A stretch of DNA of 10,183 nt from a bacterium (GCA_030018795.1 JASEHA010000051.1:1-10183), one strand, 5' to 3'. Numbered from the stretch's first letter, positions 1 through 6,242 are shown. A program made the numbers and translations. The notes: generated by a model from the sequence alone, not told the origin.

Positions 1-130
1 AGGTATCTTCTGTTTTAGCGAAGTGAACTTCACACACACGATTGGTAGGCGAACAGAAGAGTGGTATGGAAACTATCGAAACCTTTTTTTTCTACCGTTC
101 ACTGACCCATTACGGAAACGTTTACAAATA
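1..130. other. Upstream non-coding stretch with a 9-bp inverted repeat and a T tract
   Basis: No gene is recognised here. TCTTCTGTT at 6-14 is the exact reverse complement of AACAGAAGA at 52-60, and between them lies a small palindrome GTGAA-C-TTCAC (23-33). A run of eight T residues follows at 84-91. This could be the tail of an upstream transcript or terminator, but the T run is about 23 bases beyond the stem, so a standard intrinsic terminator is not supported. The preceding gene lies outside the window. Confidence 0.3.
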
Positions 131-132
131 AG

Positions 133-161
133 TTGACAATACACAAAAATGATGATACAAT
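133..161 (+). promoter_or_regulatory. Sigma-70-type promoter for rsmA
   Basis: TTGACA (133-138) is a perfect -35 hexamer. After exactly 17 bases comes TACAAT (156-161), a near-consensus -10, preceded by TGA (153-155), which gives an extended -10 TGN motif. A start of transcription near 168 would leave a leader of only about 15 bases that still holds the ribosome binding site GAGGTG (172-177). The match to consensus and the position before the first gene make this the best promoter in the window. No operator sequence was noticed. Confidence 0.8.
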
Positions 162-182
162 ATAAATGTTTGAGGTGAAAAT

Positions 183-1058
183 GTGGGAATTGAAGGCAGG
201 TGCAGGGAAACCCTTAGACGGTTTAACCTGAAACCTAACAAGAATTTGGGTCAAAACTTTCTAATAAATGAACCTGTGGTTAAAAGCATCATTGATGCGG
301 CTAACCTGAAAGAGGATGATACTGTTCTTGAGATTGGTTCAGGCACAGGGATAGTTACCCGTGAACTGGCAGCAAGAGTACAAAATGTTATTGCCTGTGA
401 GTTTGATCGAGGGCTAATGACAGCTCTTCAGGAGGAACTTAAGGAGTTTTCTAATATCCAATACCTTCAGGCAGATATCTTAACAGTTGACACAAAAAGT
501 CTGATAGATAGAGGAAAGCTAAAGGTTGTGGCCAACCTTCCTTATTGCATTACAACACCAGTAATCACTATGCTGCTGGAGACAAAGGGGCTTATCTCCC
601 TTATAATCCTTATGATTCAGCATGAGGTTGCAAAGCGGATATTGTCTGAGGCAGGGACAAAAGAATATGGGTCATTTTCTATCTTTGTCAATTATCATAG
701 CCGGGTAGAAAGGGTAAGACATGTTTCCCGTGGATGCTTTTTCCCGCAGCCACAGGTAGATTCTGATGTATTAAGATTATATCCCCTTGATACCCCGCCA
801 GTTAGTGTTCTGGATGAGTTATTGTTCTTCCAATTGTCAAGGGCTGCATTCGGGCAGAGAAGAAAGACATTAAGAAATGCCCTTTCCCCGGTATTGGGCG
901 AAGAGACAGGGATAGTCCTTCAAAGGGCAGGCATTAACCCCTCTCGAAGGGGTGAGACATTAAGCATTGAGGAGTTTGCGGTATTGGCAAATAGTTTTGA
1001 CCTGTGCAATCAGAAACAAGAAATTATATCCACAGATTTCACAGATTACCACAGATGA
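183..1058 (+). CDS. rsmA: 16S rRNA dimethyladenosine transferase (RsmA/KsgA)
   Basis: This cytoplasmic enzyme uses S-adenosylmethionine to dimethylate two adjacent adenines in the 3'-terminal hairpin of 16S rRNA during late small-subunit assembly. The 291-residue protein carries the family signatures in order: NLGQNFL (21-27), the SAM-binding LEIGSGTG (49-56), the catalytic NLPY (118-121), QHEVAKR (146-152), FFPQPQVDS (186-194), FGQRRKTLRNAL (223-234) and RRGETLS (255-261). Length is slightly above the usual 260-280 residues. The start is GTG at 183, five bases after GAGGTG; an ATG at 181 is out of frame and stops at 231. The last 18 or so residues (after LANSFD, about 268-273) are encoded by an inserted repeat element and look non-native. 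A consensus promoter lies just upstream. Identity is secure; the C-terminus is the odd part. Confidence 0.96.
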   Translation: MGIEGRCRETLRRFNLKPNKNLGQNFLINEPVVKSIIDAANLKEDDTVLEIGSGTGIVTRELAARVQNVIACEFDRGLMTALQEELKEFSNIQYLQADILTVDTKSLIDRGKLKVVANLPYCITTPVITMLLETKGLISLIILMIQHEVAKRILSEAGTKEYGSFSIFVNYHSRVERVRHVSRGCFFPQPQVDSDVLRLYPLDTPPVSVLDELLFFQLSRAAFGQRRKTLRNALSPVLGEETGIVLQRAGINPSRRGETLSIEEFAVLANSFDLCNQKQEIISTDFTDYHR

Positions 1059-1223
1059 ATGAAAAGAGTAGAGGATGGAGAGTAGAGAGAGTATTACCAT
1101 GCCACCCTCTAACCCCCGCCAGCGGGAGATAGTGGCATCATCATCAACTCGTTCTTCTACTTTCTCTATATTCATCTGTGAAATCTGTGTAATCTGTGGA
1201 TTAAATCTTGATTGCACAGATTG
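1001..1223. mobile_element. 223-bp hairpin-forming insertion, MITE-like, overlapping the rsmA 3' end
   Basis: The 11-mer AATAGTTTTGA occurs on both sides (990-1000 and 1224-1234), as expected of a target-site duplication. Just inside, CTGTGCAATCA (1002-1012) is the exact inverse of TGATTGCACAG (1209-1219). Deeper in, CACAGAT is repeated three times at 1031, 1040 and 1050, and its complement ATCTGTG three times at 1174, 1183 and 1192, giving long imperfect inverted arms. The centre holds a further hairpin, ATGCCAC (1099-1105) with GTGGCAT (1132-1138), enclosing CCCGC-CA-GCGGG (1115-1126). There is no ORF for a transposase, so it would be non-autonomous. It supplies the last residues and stop codon of rsmA. 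A structured RNA is an alternative reading. Confidence 0.7.
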
Positions 1224-1242
1224 AATAGTTTTGAGCGATGGC

Positions 1243-1259
1243 ACAAGCATCTTGCTTGT
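1243..1259. repeat. Triloop palindrome (ACAAGCA-TCT-TGCTTGT)
   Basis: A perfect 7-bp inverted repeat with a three-base loop. No T tract follows directly, so it is not a good terminator. It resembles the palindromes at 1276-1294, 3828-3846 and 4052-4074 in having a 7-10 bp stem and a triloop that is all pyrimidine on one strand. Confidence 0.6.
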
Positions 1260-1275
1260 AGTTTTTATATATGCT

Positions 1276-1294
1276 CTCAAGCTGGAAGCTTGAG
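1276..1294. repeat. Triloop palindrome (CTCAAGCT-GGA-AGCTTGAG)
   Basis: A perfect 8-bp inverted repeat with loop GGA, 32 bases before the start codon of the next gene. Its core is the reverse complement of the palindrome at 3828-3846, so the same unit flanks the fusion gene on both sides in opposite orientation. As RNA it could form a stem just upstream of the AGGAGG site at 1316-1321, but nothing shows a regulatory role. Confidence 0.65.
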
Positions 1295-1326
1295 CTACAC
1301 ATCTTGAGTTACATTAGGAGGCAACG

Positions 1327-3786
1327 ATGAAAGCAGTAATTATGGCTGGCGGATTTGGCACTCGGATGAGACCCCTGACATGTAATATTCCTAAACCAAT
1401 GGTACCTGTGGCTAACAGGCCTATTATGGAACATATTGTGCGGTTATTAAAGGCACATCATATTACTGAGATTGTGGCTATCCTGTATTACCAGCCAGAA
1501 ATCATTCAAAACTATTTTGATAATGGGAAAAGGTTTGGGGTAAATATAGAGTATGTAACGGCTGTGGAGGATCTTGGCACTGCCGGCAGTGTAAGGAATG
1601 CAGCCGAATATCTGGACGAGCCATTCATTATCATCAGCGGTGATGTGCTTACAGACTTTAACCTTTCAAACATTATCAGCTTTCATCAAGAAAAGGCTGC
1701 CTTAACCACCATTACCCTGACAAGGGTGAAAAATCCACTTCAATACGGCATTGTCATTGTCTCACCTGAGGGAAAGATTGAAAGATTCTTAGAAAAACCC
1801 AGCTGGGGAGAGGTGTTCTCTGATACAATCAATACTGGAATTTATGTCCTTGAACCAGAAACATTTAAGTATATTCCAGAGAATAAGGAGTTTGATTTTA
1901 GTAAGAATCTTTTCCCAAGATTGTTAAAGGAGAATAGGACATTATGCGGATATATTACCTCTGGTTACTGGAGAGATATTGGAAATTTAGAGGAATACAG
2001 ACTGGCACACTATGATATTTTGTCTAACAGGGTTTCATTGGATATTCAGGAGACAAAGAAGGATAAAAACCTCTGGGTTGGGAAGGGGACAGAATTATCA
2101 GATAATGTATATCTGGAGCATGGTGTCATCATTGGAAACGATTGTCGAATTGGTGAAGGGGTAAAATTAGTAAATACGGTTGTTGGAGATAATTGTATTA
2201 TTGAGGGGAATTCTCAGATTACCAACTCTGTTATCTGGGATGAAACATTTATTGCCCTTGGGTGTGAATTAAATGAAAATGTGGTGGCAAGCAATGTTAC
2301 CCTTGGAAGGAATGCTATTCTCAAGGAAGGGGCATTGATATCTGATGGATGCAGTATTGGAGAGAATTCTGTCCTGCGGGCAAATGTTAAGGTCTGGCCA
2401 TTTAAGCAGGTTGAGGCAGGGGCAACCCTTTCCTCAAGCCTTATCTGGGGAGAAAAATGGGGTAGGTCATTATTTGGAATTAATGGGGTTGTTGGTCTGG
2501 CAAACATGGAGATTACCCCAGAATTTGCAGCCAAGCTTGGAGCTGCTTATGGGGCAAGCTTTTCACCCAATACAACCGTGATAACCAGCCGTGATTCCCA
2601 TAAGGTTTCACGGATGATCAATCGAGCATTAATCTCAGGCATCCTCTCTGTAGGCACAAATGTTTGGGATCTGGGGGCACTCCCCATGCCTGTTGCCAGG
2701 TATCAGGCAGGAACCATGGGGGATCAGGGCGGCATCCATGTAAGAAGGGCATCCTCTGACCCAAGGATGGTAGAGATTAAATTTTTTAATGTCTCAGGGC
2801 TTGATCTTCCAATATCCAAGGAAAGGGGGATTGAACAGCTCTTCTTTCGAGAGGATTTTAGACGGGCAAAAACAGAGGAAACAGGTGTTCTTTCATTCCC
2901 CTACAGGGTCATAGAATGCTATCGCGAAGGGTTTCTCCGCAACATAGACCGTCCTAATTTGAATAAAAATCTTAAGGTAGTCATAGATTACTGTTTTGGA
3001 CCATCTTCAACCATATTCCCCTCTATCTTAGGGGAGTTTGGGCTGGATGTCATTTCCTTGAATGCCTATCTTGATCCTGCCAGATTTATCAGCAGCCCAA
3101 CAAAGATGAATCAATCACTGAAACAACTCTCTAATATTGTGCAAACACTTGGAGCAGATATTGGTTTCCTTCTTGACCAGGAGGCAGAAAGGGTATTCAT
3201 GGTAGATGAAAAGGGTAATATCTTGCCAACAGAGATTGCCTTTGCGGCTGTATGTCAGATGGCTGCCCAGATTTTACCTGAGGCAACAGTAGGAACACCG
3301 ATAAATACTACCCGTATCATTGACAAAATACTTCCAAACAGGGTAAAAAGGACAAAGATAACCAACAGGAGTATATGTGAGGAAAAAACCTCCTTTCTGG
3401 TAGGTGATGGAGATGGCGGTTTTATCTTTCCCCAGTTCCATCAAATATTTGATGGAATGTTTGCTATTGTCAAGATAATTGAATTATTGTCTAAAACAGG
3501 CAAAAGTCTCTGGTCCGTTGCAGAAAGCATCCCGCCATTCTTTGTTAGCCATGAGAAGGTTCATTGTTCATGGGAGATGAAGGGGACAGTGATGAGACGT
3601 TTAATTGAAGAAACAACGGAAAAAACAGTGGAATTAATAGATGGGGTTAAGATACATCATGGTGAGGACTGGATATTGCTTTTGCCTGATCCGGATGAGG
3701 CAAGCTTTCATCTGTATGCAGAAAGCAGCAGTACGGAAAAGGCAGAGGCATTGATAGCTGAGTATGTGGAAAGGATTAAGCAGTAA
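1327..3786 (+). CDS. Fused NDP-sugar pyrophosphorylase / hexapeptide repeat / phosphohexomutase-like protein
   Basis: This 819-residue protein has three parts. Residues 1-235 are a nucleotidyltransferase of the glucose-1-phosphate/mannose-1-phosphate type: GGFGTRMRP (8-16), KPM (23-25), SGDVLTD (104-110), FLEKP (154-158), NTGIY (169-173) and WRDIGN (215-220). Residues about 250-375 are left-handed beta-helix hexapeptide repeats. Residues about 390-819 follow the phosphohexomutase fold. In that last part the usual catalytic TASHNP is RASSDP (474-479), the metal loop DGDADR is DQEAER (617-622), the sugar loop GEESG is GDGDGG (693-698), and the phosphate loop is PDPDEA (787-792). Mutase activity is therefore doubtful. 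Similar fusions are annotated as mannose-1-phosphate guanyltransferase, and from memory they share such changes. The start ATG has AGGAGG five bases upstream. The exact sugar and nucleotide cannot be read from sequence. Confidence 0.88.
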   Translation: MKAVIMAGGFGTRMRPLTCNIPKPMVPVANRPIMEHIVRLLKAHHITEIVAILYYQPEIIQNYFDNGKRFGVNIEYVTAVEDLGTAGSVRNAAEYLDEPFIIISGDVLTDFNLSNIISFHQEKAALTTITLTRVKNPLQYGIVIVSPEGKIERFLEKPSWGEVFSDTINTGIYVLEPETFKYIPENKEFDFSKNLFPRLLKENRTLCGYITSGYWRDIGNLEEYRLAHYDILSNRVSLDIQETKKDKNLWVGKGTELSDNVYLEHGVIIGNDCRIGEGVKLVNTVVGDNCIIEGNSQITNSVIWDETFIALGCELNENVVASNVTLGRNAILKEGALISDGCSIGENSVLRANVKVWPFKQVEAGATLSSSLIWGEKWGRSLFGINGVVGLANMEITPEFAAKLGAAYGASFSPNTTVITSRDSHKVSRMINRALISGILSVGTNVWDLGALPMPVARYQAGTMGDQGGIHVRRASSDPRMVEIKFFNVSGLDLPISKERGIEQLFFREDFRRAKTEETGVLSFPYRVIECYREGFLRNIDRPNLNKNLKVVIDYCFGPSSTIFPSILGEFGLDVISLNAYLDPARFISSPTKMNQSLKQLSNIVQTLGADIGFLLDQEAERVFMVDEKGNILPTEIAFAAVCQMAAQILPEATVGTPINTTRIIDKILPNRVKRTKITNRSICEEKTSFLVGDGDGGFIFPQFHQIFDGMFAIVKIIELLSKTGKSLWSVAESIPPFFVSHEKVHCSWEMKGTVMRRLIEETTEKTVELIDGVKIHHGEDWILLLPDPDEASFHLYAESSSTEKAEALIAEYVERIKQ

Positions 3787-3796
3787 TCTTATAGAT

Positions 3797-3822
3797 AGAA
3801 GCCAGAATTCAGAATTCAGAAT
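3797..3822. repeat. CAGAATT heptamer tract
   Basis: CAGAATT is repeated nearly three times at 3803-3822. The segment starts with AGAAGCCAGAATT, the exact inverse of the start of the TTCTGRC array at 4251-4263, so the two tracts belong to one family in opposite orientation. Confidence 0.6.
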
Positions 3823-3827
3823 AGTAA

Positions 3828-3846
3828 GTCAAGCTTCCAGCTTGAC
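3828..3846. repeat. Triloop palindrome (GTCAAGCT-TCC-AGCTTGAC)
   Basis: A perfect 8-bp inverted repeat with loop TCC, 42 bases after the stop of the fusion gene. Its core is the reverse complement of the palindrome upstream of the same gene (1276-1294). No T tract follows. Confidence 0.65.
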
Positions 3847-3896
3847 AGGTAGGAGATACCACAAGACCGTTTTACTGCTAAAGTGCCAATGGTGAC

Positions 3897-3937
3897 AAAA
3901 ACTTGAACATCGGCTCTTACTCGATGTTCAAGTTTTT
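3897..3937. terminator. 16-bp perfect hairpin, possible bidirectional terminator or small mobile hairpin
   Basis: AAAAACTTGAACATCG (3897-3912) pairs perfectly with 3922-3937 around a nine-base loop. The stem begins with five A and ends with five T, the layout of an intrinsic terminator that works in both directions, and it is the strongest hairpin downstream of the fusion gene (110 bases after its stop). It is flanked by direct copies of TGGTGAC (3890-3896 and 3940-3946), which would also fit a small inserted palindrome with a target duplication. The two readings are not exclusive. Confidence 0.5.
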
Positions 3938-4051
3938 ATTGGTGACCAAGCAAGGAGGCGAGAAGGCGAGAAAAATGGGATTCGATGGGAAACGATTGTA
4001 ATGCCTCTTATTGTGTACTACTTGATGCATTCAATTCGTAATGTGGAGGAT

Positions 4052-4074
4052 TGAGTGAAACTTCGTTTCACTCA
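4052..4074. repeat. Triloop palindrome (TGAGTGAAAC-TTC-GTTTCACTCA)
   Basis: A perfect 10-bp inverted repeat with loop TTC. TCTATTTTTGAC follows, so a weak terminator on the + strand is possible, though the T run starts five bases after the stem. It matches the other triloop palindromes in form but not in stem sequence. Confidence 0.55.
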
Positions 4075-4094
4075 TCTATTTTTGACTATCGTAG

Positions 4095-4195
4095 TGTCGT
4101 GTCAACCCTTCAGTGTCGCATAGAGATGATATAATTGTAGGATGGGTGCTAACCCATCTACCTCATCTATCCGACAATTGAGAGTTGACACGACA
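4095..4195. mobile_element. 101-bp MITE-like element with 12-bp terminal inverted repeats
   Basis: TGTCGTGTCAAC (4095-4106) is the exact inverse of GTTGACACGACA (4184-4195). GTAG stands immediately outside on both sides (4091-4094 and 4196-4199), consistent with a four-base target duplication. Pairing continues imperfectly inwards to a central hairpin GATGGGT-GCTA-ACCCATC (4141-4158). There is no coding capacity. The first 16 bases recur exactly at 10036-10051, which shows it is a dispersed repeat. AG before the TIR is also shared by both copies, so the true boundary may differ by a base or two. Confidence 0.72.
4127..4135 (+). promoter_or_regulatory. Possible extended -10 promoter inside the MITE-like element
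   Basis: TGA-TATAAT (4127-4135) is a perfect extended -10 motif pointing towards the mutase gene at 4317. There is no convincing -35 at 15-18 bases upstream, so it would depend on the extended -10. A transcript from it would have a leader of about 175 bases. This is inference from a short motif in AT-rich sequence. Confidence 0.3.
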
Positions 4196-4232
4196 GTAGG
4201 TTAACATCGGCTCTCAGCTACATACAAATGTT

Positions 4233-4297
4233 AGAAGCCCATTCTCCAACAATTCTGGCTTCTGACTTCTGACTTCTGGCTTCTGGCTTCTGACTTC
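4233..4297. repeat. TTCTGRC tandem heptamers with adjoining hairpin
   Basis: Six consecutive heptamers, TTCTGGC or TTCTGAC, run from 4253 to 4294, with a partial seventh. AGAAGCC (4233-4239) pairs with GGCTTCT (4257-4263), and the pairing extends to 10 bp with one G-T pair. The array ends seven bases before the ribosome binding site (4304-4309) of the next gene. Confidence 0.7.
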
Positions 4298-4316
4298 ATT
4301 ATCGAGAGGTATCATA

Positions 4317-5756
4317 ATGCGTGGAATACACTTAAGCCCATCAGGCTGGCGGGCGATAATTGCCAAAGAATTTACCTTTGATAATATCTTATTTCTTGCT
4401 CAGGCAATTGCTGATTATCTTAAACAGCAGGCAGGAAAAAGCAGGAGTTGTTCTGTCCCGGGTGTTGTCATTGGGTATGACTGCCGCTTCCTTTCTGATG
4501 AGTTTGCCAGATGTGCGGCAGAGGTCTTAGCTGGTAATCAAATAAACGTCTTTTTTGTCCCTGTTCCCAGCCCTACGCCAGTAATTGCTTATGAGATAAT
4601 CAACAAAGGTTTATTAGCCGGAATAATGATTACTGCCAGTCATAACCCTCCCATATATAATGGCTTAAAGTTTAATGCCCCGCATGGCGGCTCTGACTCA
4701 AAAGAGGCAACAACATGGATTACCAATCAAGCAAATACCATGCAGAAGAGTCTGATTAAAAGGGTGACATATCAACAGGGGATTGCATCTGGTGTTATCT
4801 TGCCCGTTGATCCTGCTGAAAAATACTTTGAACACCTAAAAACCCTTATTAATATGGAGCTAATCAAGGAAGCAGGGTTATCTGTGGCAATTGATCCCAT
4901 GTTTGGGTGTGCCATAGAATACCTGGGCAATATCCTGACCTCTGCCGGATGCCGGGTTGCAGCCATTCATACCCATCGTGATCCCTTGTTTGGCGGGAAG
5001 TCTCCAGATCCTGATAAGGATTCATTGCAAGAGCTTTCGCAATTAGTAGTGTCCTCTAATTCCTGTCTTGGTCTTGCTACTGATGGGGATGCGGATCGTT
5101 TTGGTGTAATTGACAGCGATGGCAAGTATATCTCATCAAATCAAATGATTGCCCTTCTGGTTTATTATATGCTTAAAACCCGTGGACAAAAGGGGGACAA
5201 GGGTATTGTCAAAACAGCTACAACCACGCATCTGGTAGATGCTATTGCCAAAAAGTATAATGTTATCTGTCGTCAGACCAATGTTGGCTTTAGAAATGTT
5301 GCCGAGATAATGAGAAAGGAAAACATGCTTATTGGCGGGGAAGAATCAGGTGGATTGACCATTGCCGGGCATATCCCGGAAAAGGATGGTATTCTTGGAT
5401 GCTTGTTAACTGCAGAGATGGTGGCATCTGAACAAAAGGGTATCAAGGATATTTCTCAGGGATTGCAGGAAGAATTTGGATGCTTTTTTACTAAACGCAT
5501 GGATATCTGCCTTTCAAAAGAGGAAATGGATGTCCTGTCAAAATTCCTGCAGCATGATCCACCAAAAAGGTTTGGTGATTTGCAGGTAACAAGGATGGAA
5601 AACAACAAGTTTTTTATGGAGGATGACGGCTGGCTATTAATCAGACAGTCAGCTACAGAGCCGTTGATTCGAATATACGCAGAGGCAGCAAGCAAGGAAA
5701 GGCTCCATAGCCTTATGGAAGCAGGGATGGAGTTTATTCGATGCAGGATAGGATAA
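4317..5756 (+). CDS. Phosphomannomutase/phosphoglucomutase, alpha-D-phosphohexomutase family
   Basis: This cytoplasmic enzyme interconverts hexose-6-phosphate and hexose-1-phosphate through a phosphoserine and a bound divalent metal. All four active-site loops are intact in the 479-residue protein: TASHNP (106-111, catalytic Ser108), metal-binding DGDADR (256-261), sugar-binding GEESGG (341-346) and the phosphate-binding loop RQSATEPLIRIY (443-454; many homologues have SGTEP, here SATEP). SGWRA near the N-terminus (9-13) is the usual entry motif. The length is typical. ATG at 4317 has GAGAGG (4304-4309) seven bases upstream. With the ManC-type gene at 6257 it fits mannose-6-phosphate to mannose-1-phosphate conversion for GDP-mannose, but dual mannose/glucose use is common in the family and the gene symbol is left open. 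Confidence 0.92.
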   Translation: MRGIHLSPSGWRAIIAKEFTFDNILFLAQAIADYLKQQAGKSRSCSVPGVVIGYDCRFLSDEFARCAAEVLAGNQINVFFVPVPSPTPVIAYEIINKGLLAGIMITASHNPPIYNGLKFNAPHGGSDSKEATTWITNQANTMQKSLIKRVTYQQGIASGVILPVDPAEKYFEHLKTLINMELIKEAGLSVAIDPMFGCAIEYLGNILTSAGCRVAAIHTHRDPLFGGKSPDPDKDSLQELSQLVVSSNSCLGLATDGDADRFGVIDSDGKYISSNQMIALLVYYMLKTRGQKGDKGIVKTATTTHLVDAIAKKYNVICRQTNVGFRNVAEIMRKENMLIGGEESGGLTIAGHIPEKDGILGCLLTAEMVASEQKGIKDISQGLQEEFGCFFTKRMDICLSKEEMDVLSKFLQHDPPKRFGDLQVTRMENNKFFMEDDGWLLIRQSATEPLIRIYAEAASKERLHSLMEAGMEFIRCRIG

Positions 5757-5832
5757 ATAAATAGATTGAAGGTAAGGATAATAGCCTTATCTTAAACCTA
5801 AACACCTAAATGAAAAGCAGGAGGACGAAAAG

Positions 5833-6183
5833 ATGACAAAAACCAGTGAGCTTATTGATCAGGCAGAAGCAGCTCTTGAATCAGCACGGACAAGCATGGA
5901 GTCTCAAAACTATGATTGGGCTTTTGGACACGCCAGAAATTCTATAGAATTTGGATTAAAGGCTATAATAGAATATCATGGAAGAAGCTTTACCAAAACA
6001 AGTATTGTCAGCCTGATTCATGAATTAAAAAATATGATTCAGCTACCTGATGATGTTGTTGTTGCCGCAAAGTCTGTAGCAGAGATGGAAAAACATGCCA
6101 GCAACAACGAGCGATTCTGCAGAATGGTTATTACCTATGCAGATGTTATTATGAAATGGGTACTGCAAACAACAGGGTTTTAA
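5833..6183 (+). CDS. Small HEPN-domain protein
   Basis: A 116-residue, predominantly helical protein that matches the HEPN pattern: an N-terminal helix with AEAALESART (11-20), then YDWAFGHARNSIEFGLKAIIEYHG (27-50, the conserved aromatic-W-A...A...E.ALKA-type helix), a middle HEL (63-65), and a final helix ending YADVIMKWV (102-110). HEPN proteins include RNase toxins paired with MNT nucleotidyltransferase antitoxins and non-catalytic binding proteins. The RNase motif R-x4-6-H is absent here: no Arg is followed by His at that distance. No MNT gene is adjacent. AGGAGG (5819-5824) lies eight bases before the ATG. It sits between the two GDP-mannose genes with gaps of 76 and 73 bases, so co-transcription is likely, but its role is unknown. 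Confidence 0.82.
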   Translation: MTKTSELIDQAEAALESARTSMESQNYDWAFGHARNSIEFGLKAIIEYHGRSFTKTSIVSLIHELKNMIQLPDDVVVAAKSVAEMEKHASNNERFCRMVITYADVIMKWVLQTTGF

Positions 6184-6210
6184 ATTAAAAAAAGATTTGA
6201 GGGGGCAAAT

Positions 6211-6230
6211 CCTTAAACCCTTGAACCCTC
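6211..6230. repeat. Short CCTTRAAC tandem octamers
   Basis: CCTTAAAC (6211-6218) and CCTTGAAC (6219-6226) are followed by CCTCGCCT. GAGGG just upstream (6199-6203) can pair with CCCTC (6226-6230), and TTTTT follows at 6234-6238, so a weak attenuator-like hairpin before the ManC start is conceivable. Evidence is slight. Confidence 0.3.
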
Positions 6231-6242
6231 GCCTTTTTATGC

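Larger units (their letters stand above)
3787..4316. other. 530-bp gap filled with small repeats, no gene
   Basis: No credible coding region is seen. The gap holds, in order, CAGAATT heptamers, a triloop palindrome, a 16-bp-stem hairpin between TGGTGAC copies, a tandem GGCGAGAA pair (3957-3972), a second triloop palindrome, a 101-bp inverted-repeat element, a partial copy of the hairpin sequence (AACATCGGCTCT at 4203-4214, also at 3906-3917) and a TTCTGRC array. The 13-mer AGAAGCCAGAATT (3797-3809) and its exact inverse AATTCTGGCTTCT (4251-4263) bound almost the whole gap. About 90 bases (3972-4051) show nothing recognisable. Confidence 0.8.

Noticed and set aside
181..231. ATG at 181 as a start for rsmA or a leader peptide
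   Set aside because: It is out of frame with rsmA, too close (three bases) to GAGGTG, and its 16-codon frame has no features of a regulatory leader.
960..1280. Antisense ORF of 106 residues over the rsmA end
   Set aside because: It is mostly the inverted-repeat element read on the minus strand and has no family resemblance.
2345..2581. Extra gene in another frame inside the fusion gene
   Set aside because: It lies fully within the hexapeptide and mutase-like coding sequence and has no ribosome site or domain.
4185..4207. Promoter using TTGACA (4185-4190) in the right TIR with TAACAT (4202-4207)
   Set aside because: The spacing is only 11 bases and no -10 is present at 16-18 bases.
5767..5800. 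Terminator between the mutase and HEPN genes
   Set aside because: Only a 5-7 bp AT-rich imperfect stem (GATAA/TTATC) is present and no T tract follows.
5833..6183. HEPN-MNT toxin-antitoxin pair
   Set aside because: No nucleotidyltransferase antitoxin gene is adjacent and the RNase motif is missing; the neighbouring nucleotidyltransferase is ManC, a sugar enzyme.
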